Shown here: positions 26,310 through 34,778 of the stretch, one piece after another
Numbering within the stretch: position 1 is the first letter of the stretch
How the letters are laid out: every line of letters begins with the position of its first letter
Origin: Candidatus Poribacteria bacterium
GTDB taxonomy: Bacteria; Poribacteria; WGA-4E; GCA-2687025
Assembly: GCA_028818695.1 (NCBI GenBank)
Contig: JAPPNK010000026.1
Span: 199,164 to 263,163, forward strand
Direction: 5' to 3'
Length of the DNA: 64,000 bases
Program-made: the position numbers and the translations under genes
Notes under the pieces: generated by a model
Databases searched by the model: none
The model's input: only the letters and a program-made list of their open reading frames with translations
Told to the model about the DNA's origin: nothing

Positions 26310-27244
26310 GCATAGAGCGGAACAACGAGACATTAGAGGTGATTGTAGCGCGGAGCGCGGGGACATGTTTCGGCGTTGAGGCGGCGATTGAGATCGCCGA
26401 GCGGGAGCGGAAGCCGATACTCGGTCCGCTTGTGCATAACCCGCGCACCGTGAACCGCCTTGCCGCGCAGGGCATTCCGATCTTGGAGCGTTACGCTTCG
26501 CTGGATGAGCTGGAGGACGTCAACGAGGCGGTCATCACGGCGCATGGGTATCCGAAGGAGCTGAAGGAGGCGTTGACGGAGCGCGGCATCGCCTACCATG
26601 ACGCGACCTGCCCCGTCCTGTTGAAGTGGGTTTACCGCAAGATTGAGAACTTTGAGCGGGACGGGTACCATGTGATACTGATCGGCAACCCGAACCATGC
26701 GGAGATCATCGCCAGCCGCAGCTACGGGCGAAACATCAGCGTTGTGTACAGCGCGGAGGATGTGGACGCTTTGCCGACGGGGCTGGGTTTGACCGTCGCG
26801 GTTTGCCAGACGACAATCACGCGGGAGAAGTTTCAGGGGCTGGTGGACCTGATACGGGAACGCCGGTATCCCGACCTGAAGGCGGTCGACACGCGCTGCC
26901 ATCCGGTGAAAAATCAGCAGGAGGCGGTCGAGTCGCTCGCGCAGTGGGTGGACGCGATGGTGATTGTGGGCGGTTTTGATTCAAGCAATACGACGAACTT
27001 GGCGCGCATTTCCCGCAAGTATCTGCCTGAGCGCACCTACCATATCGATTCGAAGGAGCTGCTTCAGCGGGAATGGTTTCTTGGGGCGCGTCATCTTGGC
27101 ATCGGCGCGGGAACCAGCACGCCCAAAGATCAGATCGAAGGGGTGAAGCGGCGCATCGCGGAGCTGTCGGACGCGCCGGTCGTTTTTCGCAAGGACGGTT
27201 CGGACGACGAGGATCTTGAAGGGATCGACGGGTCGGAGATTTAG
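26306..27244 (+). CDS. ispH: 4-hydroxy-3-methylbut-2-enyl diphosphate reductase
   Basis: IspH makes isopentenyl and dimethylallyl diphosphate in the last step of the MEP pathway with a [4Fe-4S] cluster. The 312-residue protein keeps the three cluster cysteines: SAGTCFGVEAAIE, HDATCPVLLKWV and DTRCHPVKNQQEAV. It also has GPLVHNPRTVNRL, ITAHGYPKEL, the QTT of VAVCQTTITREKF, GGFDSSNTTNLARIS and the final GAGTSTPKDQIE. The third cysteine block differs from the common NTICxATxxRQ. It begins inside the stop of the redoxin gene and overlaps the methyltransferase gene tail-to-tail by 4 nt. Confidence 0.92.
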   Translation: MSIERNNETLEVIVARSAGTCFGVEAAIEIAERERKPILGPLVHNPRTVNRLAAQGIPILERYASLDELEDVNEAVITAHGYPKELKEALTERGIAYHDATCPVLLKWVYRKIENFERDGYHVILIGNPNHAEIIASRSYGRNISVVYSAEDVDALPTGLGLTVAVCQTTITREKFQGLVDLIRERRYPDLKAVDTRCHPVKNQQEAVESLAQWVDAMVIVGGFDSSNTTNLARISRKYLPERTYHIDSKELLQREWFLGARHLGIGAGTSTPKDQIEGVKRRIAELSDAPVVFRKDGSDDEDLEGIDGSEI

Positions 27245-28113
27245 CCGCTCGTTGTTGTTCCCGCCGGCACTTTCTCATACCGCGGAATCAGATGGTAACG
27301 TCGGTACGGCGGTTGGGCGCGTATGCGTTCCTGTGAGAGCTGCAGATACCGCGCCTCAATGTCGTACCCGACGCAGCGCCTGCCTTCGCGCAGGGCGGCG
27401 AGCGCCGTTTGTCCGCTTCCGAGAAACGGGTCTAACGCCTCATCGCCTTCTTCCGAGTAGAGCAGGACAAGCCGACGCGCAAGCTCCAGCGGGAACGGAC
27501 ACGGGTGGTCAATCGCCTTCGGCGGCACGGGCGCAATATGCCAGACATTGTTGGCAATGTCGCGCTTAAAGAGCTCGTCAATTTCTAACGCCTGTTTTTT
27601 GCCGCGGCGCGGCGGTCCTGGCTTTCTAAAAATAAGAATGTACTCCGTCATGATGTTCGGATAGTAGTACCCCGACTTTGGACGCTGAATGAACGACCCC
27701 GCGCGTTTGACGCCGCCCGTCACCTTGTTCCAGACAATGTCCTCATGGAACTCCCAGCCCGTTTCCAGCATTCGAGACACAATGAGCATCGGTATCGGAT
27801 AGCGCCGTTTTTTGAAGATCAGCGTTCCCGCAACGACAGCGCAGAATCCGCCCTCGACCGTCGCGCGCAGAACCTCCGCAAAGGTCTTCTGGATGTTGTC
27901 TAGATACTCCTCAATGCCGTCTCCAAAGCTGTCGTATTGGCGGGTTCGGTGCCAGACGCCGGCGCCTTTTTCGGCATGGATGTTGTAATCGATGGCGTTC
28001 CAATACGGGGGCGAGGTGACGGTTAGGGCGATGGAGTTGTCAAGACACTGCGGCATGCGCGCCGACGATTGGCAGTAAAATCGGTATCCGTCCCCTTCGA
28101 TGCGACTCTCCAT
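27241..28113 (-). CDS. Orphan DNA methyltransferase (N4-cytosine/N6-adenine type)
   Basis: The 290-residue protein has the amino-methyltransferase motif IV TSPPYWN (near residue 34) before the AdoMet-binding DPFLGSGQTALAALREGRRCVGYDIE (near residue 232), the order of the beta class. SPPY is common in m4C and some m6A enzymes, so the modified base is not certain. No restriction endonuclease or specificity gene is next to it, so it is solitary. Its 3' end overlaps ispH on the opposite strand. Upstream lies a family-1 MITE. Its recognition site cannot be inferred. Confidence 0.85.
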   Translation of the reverse strand: MESRIEGDGYRFYCQSSARMPQCLDNSIALTVTSPPYWNAIDYNIHAEKGAGVWHRTRQYDSFGDGIEEYLDNIQKTFAEVLRATVEGGFCAVVAGTLIFKKRRYPIPMLIVSRMLETGWEFHEDIVWNKVTGGVKRAGSFIQRPKSGYYYPNIMTEYILIFRKPGPPRRGKKQALEIDELFKRDIANNVWHIAPVPPKAIDHPCPFPLELARRLVLLYSEEGDEALDPFLGSGQTALAALREGRRCVGYDIEARYLQLSQERIRAQPPYRRYHLIPRYEKVPAGTTTSG

Positions 28114-28215
28114 GGACGCCCCTTTCGATAGCGGTCTGTTTAAGATACGCTTGAATGGGGCGTTCGTTACGAATTGTCAAGGCATACCGACCGGCGACGG
28201 CGCATCTCTCATTAG

Positions 28216-28365
28216 GGCAGCCTCTACAAGCGATGATGTACGAAAATCCTGTTCGAATCGGGCAGGTCGCCATTCCCGCGAAAGCGGGAATCCAGAGTCC
28301 TCCCAGACTGCCTCCGCATTCTAAAACGGCTCTTTAAATCAAAGTCATCGCCTATAGAGACTGCC
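28216..28365. mobile_element. Family-1 MITE, complete copy
   Basis: 150 bp, the same length as the copy at 14859, with terminal inverted repeats GGCAGCCTCTACAAGCGATG.. and ..CATCGCCTATAGAGACTGCC. It is flanked by CTCATTAG (28208-28215) and TTCATTAG (28366-28373), 7 of 8 bases identical, a slightly aged target duplication. Confidence 0.82.
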
Positions 28366-28380
28366 TTCATTAGAGATGTT

Positions 28381-28491
28381 CGCAAGGCGCGGAGCCCCGC
28401 GCGCCGGCATCAACGCTTCGACGCCAACGCGCAGGACCGCCAGCCCAACGTTCGTCCATAACGCCTGCTTGCGCTTTATCCAGGCTCGCAT
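28381..28491 (-). pseudogene. Truncated DoxX paralogue
   Basis: Read on the minus strand from the ATG at 28491 the sequence encodes MRAWIKRKQALWTNVGLAVL... and keeps NVGLAVLRVG exactly as in the intact DoxX gene just upstream (MNEWMNREKDAIENVGLAVLRVG). After about 30 residues the similarity ends, close to the MITE. It is a duplicate that has lost everything beyond its first helix. Confidence 0.7.
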
Positions 28492-28509
28492 GCGTTCAGC
28501 CGCCGCGCG

Positions 28510-28962
28510 TCACTCTTCCGCCGGCGCGTCATGAGAAGGAGCGCCGCCTCCTTTCATAATGCCGTCCACCGAATACTTGCCCGCGCCCAGCAGGAAAACG
28601 GCCGCGAAGGCGATCAGGAAGAACAGCGCCAGCTCCTTTTCTTTGAACGCGTCGCCGGCGTGGACGACAAAGAAGGCGACCGCCATCGCGATCATGAGCG
28701 GGATCGACGCAAGCCGCGTCCATAGCCCGGCGATGATTGCGATGGCGCAGAAGAACTCAGCGAAGACCAGCAGCGCGACCGTGATGTTGCCGCCCAGACC
28801 GAGCGGGTCCATTCCGTTCTTTACCATCATTTCGACGGTTCCATTGAAGTCGAACAGCTTGTCCCACCCATGCTTCAGCATGAGCCCTCCTGCGCCGACG
28901 CGCAGAACCGCCAGCCCGACGTTCTCGATGGCGTCTTTTTCTCGGTTCATCCATTCGTTCAT
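28510..28962 (-). CDS. DoxX-family membrane protein
   Basis: The 150-residue protein has four hydrophobic helices and the DoxX pattern: LAVLRVGAGGLMLKHGWDKLFDF, FAEFFCAIAIIAGLWTRLASIPLMIAMAVAFFVVHAGDAF and LALFFLIAFAAVFLLGAGKYSVDG. DoxX proteins are small inner-membrane proteins tied to redox or sulfur metabolism, but no precise activity can be given. AAAGGA precedes the ATG. A decayed duplicate of its N-terminus lies directly downstream. The amidohydrolase gene on the same strand ends 20 bp before its start, so the two may share a transcript. Confidence 0.85.
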   Translation of the reverse strand: MNEWMNREKDAIENVGLAVLRVGAGGLMLKHGWDKLFDFNGTVEMMVKNGMDPLGLGGNITVALLVFAEFFCAIAIIAGLWTRLASIPLMIAMAVAFFVVHAGDAFKEKELALFFLIAFAAVFLLGAGKYSVDGIMKGGGAPSHDAPAEE

Positions 28963-28982
28963 GATGCGTTCCTTTCTTGATG

Positions 28983-30287
28983 TTACTCTGCGGCTTGAAC
29001 GGCTTGCGCGATGTTGGCGCGCGTTCCGTCCAGATCGAAGCAGTCGCGCTGATTCTGGAGCATGATGCGCGACGCAATCCCCATCGCCTGCTTCTCGTTC
29101 ATATACCCCTCATCGATTTCTGCCTGCAGGGCGCGGCGCAACTCCTGCCGCGCTTGTATCGAGTAGGCGTAGGCGCTGGTCGGCCAGGCGGTGTCTCCGC
29201 CGAAGGCGAACAGCTTGTTGATCGGGACGGCGTGGACGCACCGCCGCAGCGTGTCGCGCGAACTCCACGGATCGATGCTCCATGCCCAGCAGAAGTCGAT
29301 CCAGACGTTCCGGTAATGCTTCGCCAGAGCGATCAGTTCCCCGCTGTACGGGTAGGCGATGTGCATGAGAACAAACTTGGCGTTCAGGTTTCGCGCGAGA
29401 AGAGCGCACATGTTGCCCGACTTGATTCGGCTGACCGGCATTCGGTCGTTCCCGGCGTAGTAGCCTGTGTGTATTTTGAAGGGGAGGTTGTGTTCGACGC
29501 TCAGCTCAACGCCGCGCTGCCAGCACCAGTCGCCGAGGCAGAGGCGCGTTTCGACGCTGATCTCGTTGTCGGGCTTTGTCAAAACCTCCTGAAGGGCGGC
29601 TTCAGCGTCGCTGTCGGAGCGCTCTCTCCAGAGCAGCGTTCTGTTGTAGGCGTGCTGCGCCTTCATGGCGACGGCGCATGGCGCATGCTTCTCAAACAGC
29701 GCCTCCATCGCCTGCCGCAGCGACGCAAGGTCAACGACGCCGACGCCCGTCTCTTTGTGGAGCGCGTCGGGGAACACCTGCCCGTTGCAGAAGGTCGCCC
29801 ATGACATGTCGTACAGGAAGAAGTTGGGACCAGACATGTCTGGGGGGCAGGGCCAGCTGAAGTCGTCCGTCTGGATATGGTCGAGGTTGGCGTCCACTTT
29901 CAAAATGCGGAGCCGTTCGCCGGGTTTTTGGAGTTCGCGCGTTCGATGCGCTTTCGAGGCGATGGCGGCTCCCGTCAGCTCCTGTATGCCGTACACCCGC
30001 TCGGCGATGAGGCGCACCGCTTCGCCGTAGCCGGTGAACTGAACCGCTTCCCATGCCTCCCGTATGCCTTCGAACCGTCCGGCGATGTCCTCGTCCGCGG
30101 CGTTCATGAGCCGATGCATCGCTTCCCCTGTCGCGCCGGCTGTGTGCAGGTCGGCGGGGACATAGTTGCCGAACAGGTCTTGGAGTATGTCAGGTCCTTG
30201 CTCCGTCCAGTCCTGCTCGCGGCGCATATGTTCGTGGGTGTCGACGAGCGGCGTTTCTTCGATGTGGCGTTCTAGATCGGTAACCAT
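28983..30287 (-). CDS. Amidohydrolase-superfamily enzyme
   Basis: The 434-residue metal-dependent hydrolase has an N-terminal HxH motif (LVDTHEHMR, residues 17-20), later metal-ligand candidates IHTGYYAG and MHIAYPYSGE, and the closing aspartate in FAFGGDTAWPTSAYAYS. The overall pattern is that of the amidohydrolase-2 / uronate-isomerase-like group; the substrate is unknown. The ATG at 30287 is chosen for its GGAG eight bases upstream; the open frame continues 22 codons further but overlaps the divergent Rieske gene. Long conserved aromatic stretches (FLYDMSWATFCNG; WIDFCWAWSIDPWSSRD) suggest a well-defined subfamily. Confidence 0.82.
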   Translation of the reverse strand: MVTDLERHIEETPLVDTHEHMRREQDWTEQGPDILQDLFGNYVPADLHTAGATGEAMHRLMNAADEDIAGRFEGIREAWEAVQFTGYGEAVRLIAERVYGIQELTGAAIASKAHRTRELQKPGERLRILKVDANLDHIQTDDFSWPCPPDMSGPNFFLYDMSWATFCNGQVFPDALHKETGVGVVDLASLRQAMEALFEKHAPCAVAMKAQHAYNRTLLWRERSDSDAEAALQEVLTKPDNEISVETRLCLGDWCWQRGVELSVEHNLPFKIHTGYYAGNDRMPVSRIKSGNMCALLARNLNAKFVLMHIAYPYSGELIALAKHYRNVWIDFCWAWSIDPWSSRDTLRRCVHAVPINKLFAFGGDTAWPTSAYAYSIQARQELRRALQAEIDEGYMNEKQAMGIASRIMLQNQRDCFDLDGTRANIAQAVQAAE

Positions 30288-30336
30288 CGCGTGTCTCCGT
30301 TTGCATTGGCGCGTTTTCGCATGCATCATGTCATAG

Positions 30337-30879
30337 ATGAGTTTTAAACGCAAGCGTCAATCTGGTTTGAGCGATGCCGCAGCGCAAGGAGAGCGGCGGA
30401 GCGGCGAAACGGCGAAGCGGACGCGCCGTCAGTTTTTGGGCGGGGCTTTGCTCGCCGGTTTGTTGGGAAAGCTGGGTTGCGGGAAGTCGAAACGCGGCGA
30501 TGAGGAGGAGAAGGAGCGGACGCCGTCGCCGGACGCTGAGCGCGTTTCGTTTCCGCTGGCGGAGCATCCGGCGCTTGCCAAAACGGACGGCATGACGGAG
30601 ATTCCCGCCGAGGGGAACGCTCCGTCGCTTGTGCTTTTGCGGACGGAGAACGGGTTTCGCGCATATGTGAATGTCTGCACGCATGCGGCATGTCCGCTGG
30701 AGCCGGACGCCGAGAAGCGCCGCATCTACTGCGATCGGCAATGCGGGCATGGGTCCGTTTTCGGGCTGGACGGAAAGGCGCTGGCGGGTCCGTCGGCGCG
30801 CCCGCTGTATGAGTATTTTACCGAATGGAGCGAAGGGGGCGATTCCGTGACGGTCGTTTTGGAGCTCAAAAACCCGTGA
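30337..30879 (+). CDS. Tat-exported Rieske-domain protein with atypical cluster box
   Basis: The 180-residue protein has a twin-arginine signal (TRRQFLGGALLAGLLGKLG, residues 28-46), a charged linker and a Rieske [2Fe-2S] domain. The first ligand box is normal (CTHAACP), and the end GLDGKALAGPSARPLYEY also fits. The second box reads C-D-R-Q-C-G-H-G-S in place of C-P-C-H-G-S: two residues are inserted and no C-x-x-H spacing remains. It may bind the cluster differently or not at all. It is divergent from the amidohydrolase, with 49 bp between the starts. No cytochrome b or c partner is adjacent. Confidence 0.78.
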   Translation: MSFKRKRQSGLSDAAAQGERRSGETAKRTRRQFLGGALLAGLLGKLGCGKSKRGDEEEKERTPSPDAERVSFPLAEHPALAKTDGMTEIPAEGNAPSLVLLRTENGFRAYVNVCTHAACPLEPDAEKRRIYCDRQCGHGSVFGLDGKALAGPSARPLYEYFTEWSEGGDSVTVVLELKNP

Positions 30880-30914
30880 GTTGAGCTTTATCGTCCCCTG
30901 CGCTGATTTACGGC

Positions 30915-32468
30915 TCACTCCTCCTCGCCGCTGTCGTCATCCTCCTCGCCGCCCGGCGGCTGCCTTTTGAGACGCTCCCGCTCGTCAAAACGGCGGAAGG
31001 CCTGCTCAATCTCCTCGCGCGAATGACGCTTGCGGACGGCGTTGTAAGCGTCCTGGGCGCGCTGGGCGTCGCCCGCTCGGGCGAAGGCGCGCGCCATGTC
31101 CAGCAAGGCGTTCATGTAGCCTTCGGACGTCGCGTCGGAGAGGGCGTATTCCATCTCAAACGCGCTCTGATACGCTTTGGCGAAGTCGGCGTATGCCGCG
31201 GACATCTCCGCCTCTAAGTTGGGCGGCGGGGGCGGAGGCTCTACGCCGCGCGGAGTTTCCGACGGCATCGGCGCGTCAGGCGGGCGCGGCGGCGCGGACG
31301 CTTCTGCGGGTTGAGGCGTCTGCTTTGCCGCTTCAGCGGCGGCGCGTTCCTCCCAGATGGACGGATAGCTCCGCTCTCCGCGCTCCAGTATTGAAAAACG
31401 GAACCGTCCAGCCATTGTCTCCCCTGCGGCATATGCTTTCTGGAACTGATCTGCCGCTTCATACATCATATCCAGCCGCTCATAGGCGCTGCCAAGAAGC
31501 AAATGATGTTCAGGGTAGGAATGCAGGCCGTCCTCAGGAAGAATGCGCGAGATCGCGTCAATTGTTTTCTCCGGATAATTGAGATACAGCTCGCGAGCTG
31601 CGTTGAGAACCGCGCGCTCATCGTCCGGATGATGCTCAACCAGAAGTTGCGCCGATTCGATCACATCAACTCCCGAATATATTTTCACGATCAGCGCATC
31701 CCGCTCCGCAGGATTCTTCTCAAGAGCGCGGTCGGCGTATTCGGCAGCATATTCTTTTTCGCGCCTGCCCCAGTATTCGCCCGACACGTCAGGAAAAAGA
31801 CGGTATTCGGGGTCGTTGCGCTGCGACAACGTATCAATCAAGTACTTGGCGGCGGTCAGATCGCCCATCCCCTCCACCAGAATCTCGATGACCGCGCGCG
31901 GCGTTTTCCCTTTGCGGTAAAAGGAGCTTCCGAACCGCTCATGTCTGTATTTGTGGATGCGGTTTCTTTTCTCTGAGTACTCCGGATCGTACTGCCAGCC
32001 ATCGCTTTCGGTTTCGTCGTACAGATGGTCTTCCCGCGATATTTCGATGAACCTTTCCAACTCTCCCGGATTCTCAACCTCCCGCATGTCCCAAAGATCG
32101 CTGTCAAGCAAACTGATGATGTCGCTGTCCTCTTCGCCGTCGGCGATCAATTTGTTTCCATACCTTACAAGCCAGTCGCGAATCTTGGGGTTCGATTCGG
32201 GTCCTCTATGGTCGTACAGGGTCTGGAGAATCTTTGCCAAGCGGGGGCTAATTTCAGACGATTCTTTCTCCTGCGCGGCGCCCCCTGCGTTGGGGGCGCC
32301 CGTCTCTTTTCTCGGCTCGGAGCTGCCGACTGCTTCAGGAGGGTTCGTTTGCGCGGCCGGGTCTGTGTCGTTTGATTGAAAAAGAACCGCGACGCCAATC
32401 GCCAGCGCCGCCAGCAAGACAGCGCCGACCAACAGCGCAAGCCGTTTTTTCCGTTTTGTTGCGCTCAT
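30915..32468 (-). CDS. Membrane-anchored helical-repeat protein with Pro-rich linker, paralogue A
   Basis: The 517-residue protein has an N-terminal signal anchor (RLALLVGAVLLAALAIGVAVLF), a disordered linker, and a large helical region (about 75-370) with TPR-like units (HHLLLGSAYERLDMMYEAADQFQKAYAAG). A Pro/Glu-rich linker (about 390-425) and a final TPR-like domain (AYADFAKAYQSAFEMEYALSDATSEGYMNALLDMARAFARAGDAQRAQDAYNAV) follow, then an acidic tail GEEDDDSGEEE. A paralogue with the same architecture lies at 58936-60477, 28 kb away, with blocks almost unchanged (YRKGKTPRAVIEILVEGM; NYPE-TIDAISRILPEDGLHS). I do not recognise the family; a periplasmic scaffold is inferred. Confidence 0.72.
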   Translation of the reverse strand: MSATKRKKRLALLVGAVLLAALAIGVAVLFQSNDTDPAAQTNPPEAVGSSEPRKETGAPNAGGAAQEKESSEISPRLAKILQTLYDHRGPESNPKIRDWLVRYGNKLIADGEEDSDIISLLDSDLWDMREVENPGELERFIEISREDHLYDETESDGWQYDPEYSEKRNRIHKYRHERFGSSFYRKGKTPRAVIEILVEGMGDLTAAKYLIDTLSQRNDPEYRLFPDVSGEYWGRREKEYAAEYADRALEKNPAERDALIVKIYSGVDVIESAQLLVEHHPDDERAVLNAARELYLNYPEKTIDAISRILPEDGLHSYPEHHLLLGSAYERLDMMYEAADQFQKAYAAGETMAGRFRFSILERGERSYPSIWEERAAAEAAKQTPQPAEASAPPRPPDAPMPSETPRGVEPPPPPPNLEAEMSAAYADFAKAYQSAFEMEYALSDATSEGYMNALLDMARAFARAGDAQRAQDAYNAVRKRHSREEIEQAFRRFDERERLKRQPPGGEEDDDSGEEE

Positions 32469-32569
32469 CGTTATCTGCCCTTAGTAACTGGGTTGAGAAT
32501 TGCTTTCGTCAATGGGGCTGCGCAACTTATAAGTCCCCAACGAACTTCGACCGTTTCACATCTTAGAGG

Positions 32570-34063
32570 TCAAAAATGGCTCCATTTCCGCCCGTCCCGC
32601 TGCATGATCGCGTTGGCGGACTGCGGTCCTGCGGCTCCCGCCGGATAGAAGTCAAGCGGGCATATTTCGGGACTTTCCCAGGCGGTCAAGAGCGGGTCTA
32701 AAACTGCCCATGCCGCCGCATGCATTTCGGACGGCGCAAACAGCATCGAATCGCCCATGATCACATCCATGATGAGCGTCTCGTAAGCGTCCGGCATGAC
32801 GCGGTCGGGAAACGCCTCCGAATAACGGAACGCCATCAGCGCCGACTCCAGCGCCATGGCGACGCCCGGCTTCTTCGCGTCAATGGAGAGCGAGATGCCC
32901 TCGTCCGGCTGTATGCGCATCGTCAGAATGTTGCTGGGCGCGCCGCCGCAGTCTCGAAAAAGCGTCATCGGCGGTTCTTTAAAATGTATCGACGCCTCCG
33001 TCACCCGCTTAGAGAGCCGCTTGCCCGTGCGGATGTAAAACGGAACGCCGTTCCACCGCCATGTCTCGATGTGAAACTTCCCCGCCATGTAGGTTTCGGT
33101 CAGCGAATCGGATGCGACCTGATTCTCCTGCCGATACCCTTTCACCGGCTGCCCGCCCGCCGCGTCGGCGATATACTGCGCGCGCACAAAATCGGTCTCC
33201 GCGCTTTCAGGATCGACAGGGCGGATCGCTTCGATGACGGTCGTCTTCTCGGCGCGGACGCGCTGGGCGTCGAAGCGGCTCGGCGGCTCCATCGCGACGG
33301 TCGCCAGCAGCTGCATGATATGGTTCTGGACGATGTCGCGCGCGGCTCCCATCTGCTCGTAGGTCTTCCCGCGGTTTTCCACGCCGATCGATTCGGCGAC
33401 GGAGATCTGCACATGGTCAATCCAGTTGCGGTTCCAGATCGACTCAAAGATCGTGTTGCCAAAACGGAACACCATCAGGTTCTGCGCCATCTCCTTGCCA
33501 AGATAATGGTCAATGCGGTAGATGCGCTCCTCGTCAAAGGAGCGGAGCAGCTCGGCGTCCAGCTCTCTGGAGGAAGCGAGGTCGCGCCCGAACGGTTTCT
33601 CTACGACGATGCGCGGCCAGTCCCCGTCCTCCGTTTTCAGCGGCTGCGTCAAACCCGCGGCGTCCATCTGCCTGCTTGCCAGCGCGAACGCCTGCGGCGG
33701 CGTCGCCAAATAAAACACGCGCCGCTGTCCGACGCCGCTGGTCTCGTCCAGCTCCTCAAGCCGCTGTTTGAGCCGCTCATACCCGCTTTGGTCGTTCATA
33801 TCGAACCCGACGAAGAAGAGGCGGGCGGCGAATCGTTCCCATGCGCCGTCTTGGAGTACATCCGCGCCGACGAATTCGCGCAGGGAGCCTGCCGCTTCGT
33901 CTCTGAAGGCGTTGTCGTCCCATTCGCGCCGGGCGGCGCCGACGAACGCCGTCCGCTCATCCAGATGCCCCCCGCGCCAGAGATGAAACAGCGCCGGCAT
34001 CAGCTTTCGCCGCGACAGATCGCCGGCGGCTCCGAAGATCACAAACGCGCATGGATGCGCCAT
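32570..34063 (-). CDS. zwf: Glucose-6-phosphate dehydrogenase
   Basis: First enzyme of the oxidative pentose phosphate pathway, giving NADPH and 6-phosphogluconolactone. The 497-residue length is typical. Features are the coenzyme motif FVIFGAAGDLSRRKLMPAL at the N-terminus, VVEKPFGRDLASS, the active-site block RIDHYLGKEMAQNLMVFRFGN with its catalytic His-Lys, SIWNRNWIDHVQISVAE, and FYIRTGKRL. The ATG at 34063 has GGAG six bases upstream; the longer open frame overlaps queC. It follows queC by 16 bp and is probably co-transcribed. No pgl or gnd gene is adjacent. Confidence 0.95.
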   Translation of the reverse strand: MAHPCAFVIFGAAGDLSRRKLMPALFHLWRGGHLDERTAFVGAARREWDDNAFRDEAAGSLREFVGADVLQDGAWERFAARLFFVGFDMNDQSGYERLKQRLEELDETSGVGQRRVFYLATPPQAFALASRQMDAAGLTQPLKTEDGDWPRIVVEKPFGRDLASSRELDAELLRSFDEERIYRIDHYLGKEMAQNLMVFRFGNTIFESIWNRNWIDHVQISVAESIGVENRGKTYEQMGAARDIVQNHIMQLLATVAMEPPSRFDAQRVRAEKTTVIEAIRPVDPESAETDFVRAQYIADAAGGQPVKGYRQENQVASDSLTETYMAGKFHIETWRWNGVPFYIRTGKRLSKRVTEASIHFKEPPMTLFRDCGGAPSNILTMRIQPDEGISLSIDAKKPGVAMALESALMAFRYSEAFPDRVMPDAYETLIMDVIMGDSMLFAPSEMHAAAWAVLDPLLTAWESPEICPLDFYPAGAAGPQSANAIMQRDGRKWSHF

Positions 34064-34079
34064 ATCGGCTCCTTCCTCG

Positions 34080-34778
34080 TCATTCGCGCTCGGCGTACTG
34101 GGTCGGATCGGGCGCGCCCGCTTCCGCGAATCCTTTTTTGCGCAAGAGGCATGCGTCGCAGCGGCCGCAGGCAAAGCCGTCTGCGTCAGGGTCGTAGCAG
34201 GAGTGGGTGAGGCTTAAATCGACCTTCAGCTCCAACCCGCGCCGCACGATCTCCGCCTTTGTCATATCGATGAGCGGCGCGTGTATCTGGAAGCGCGCGC
34301 GCCCTTCGACGGCAGCCTTGACTGCCAGATTCGCCGCCGCTTCAAACGCGGCGATATACTCCGGTCGGCAGTCGGGGTAGCCTGAATAGTCCAGCGCGTT
34401 GACGCCGATAAAGATGTCGGCGGCGCCGATCGTTTCGGCGTAACCCAGCGCAAGGGCGAGAAAGATCGTGTTGCGCGCCGGAACGTAGGTGACGGGAATG
34501 CCGCGCTCCATGTCGCGCGGCGAGCGCCCCTTCGGCACGTCGATGCGGTCGGTGAGCGCCGAGCCGCCGACAGCGCGCAGATCGATTCGCACAACCTTGA
34601 ACGGAACGCCAAGGGAATGGGCGACGCGGCGCGCCGCTTTCAATTCCGCCGCATGCCGCTGTCCGTACCGCACAGCGAGAGCGCCGCACTCATAACCGTT
34701 ATGAAGCGCGTCGGCGAGCGCGACAGCGGAATCCAACCCGCCGCTCAACAGGACGACAGCGCGTTTTGACGCGCTCAT
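34080..34778 (-). CDS. queC: 7-cyano-7-deazaguanine synthase
   Basis: QueC makes preQ0, the precursor of the tRNA base queuosine, from 7-carboxy-7-deazaguanine with ATP and ammonia. The 232-residue protein has the PP-loop [16 protein letters not shown] at the N-terminus, [39 protein letters not shown] and the zinc site near the C-terminus ([22 protein letters not shown], four cysteines). Its ATG overlaps the stop of queE (ATGA), the enzyme that supplies its substrate. QueD and FolE are not in the window. Confidence 0.95.
   Translation of the reverse strand: MSASKRAVVLLSGGLDSAVALADALHNGYECGALAVRYGQRHAAELKAARRVAHSLGVPFKVVRIDLRAVGGSALTDRIDVPKGRSPRDMERGIPVTYVPARNTIFLALALGYAETIGAADIFIGVNALDYSGYPDCRPEYIAAFEAAANLAVKAAVEGRARFQIHAPLIDMTKAEIVRRGLELKVDLSLTHSCYDPDADGFACGRCDACLLRKKGFAEAGAPDPTQYAERE

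Larger units (their letters stand above)
28114..28509. other. Intergenic stretch with MITE and gene relic
   Basis: No intact gene is seen. The stretch holds a complete family-1 MITE (28216-28365) followed at once by the decayed N-terminus of a DoxX paralogue (28381-28491). Confidence 0.7.

Noticed and set aside
28040-28273. A 77-codon open frame spanning the MITE and the methyltransferase start
   Set aside because: It has no recognisable product and runs through the MITE terminus; it lacks a ribosome site.
32720-34210. A 496-codon open frame antisense to zwf and queC
   Set aside because: It is a high-GC shadow: the opposite strand encodes clear glucose-6-phosphate dehydrogenase and QueC motifs, and the antisense product is Arg/His-rich without any domain.
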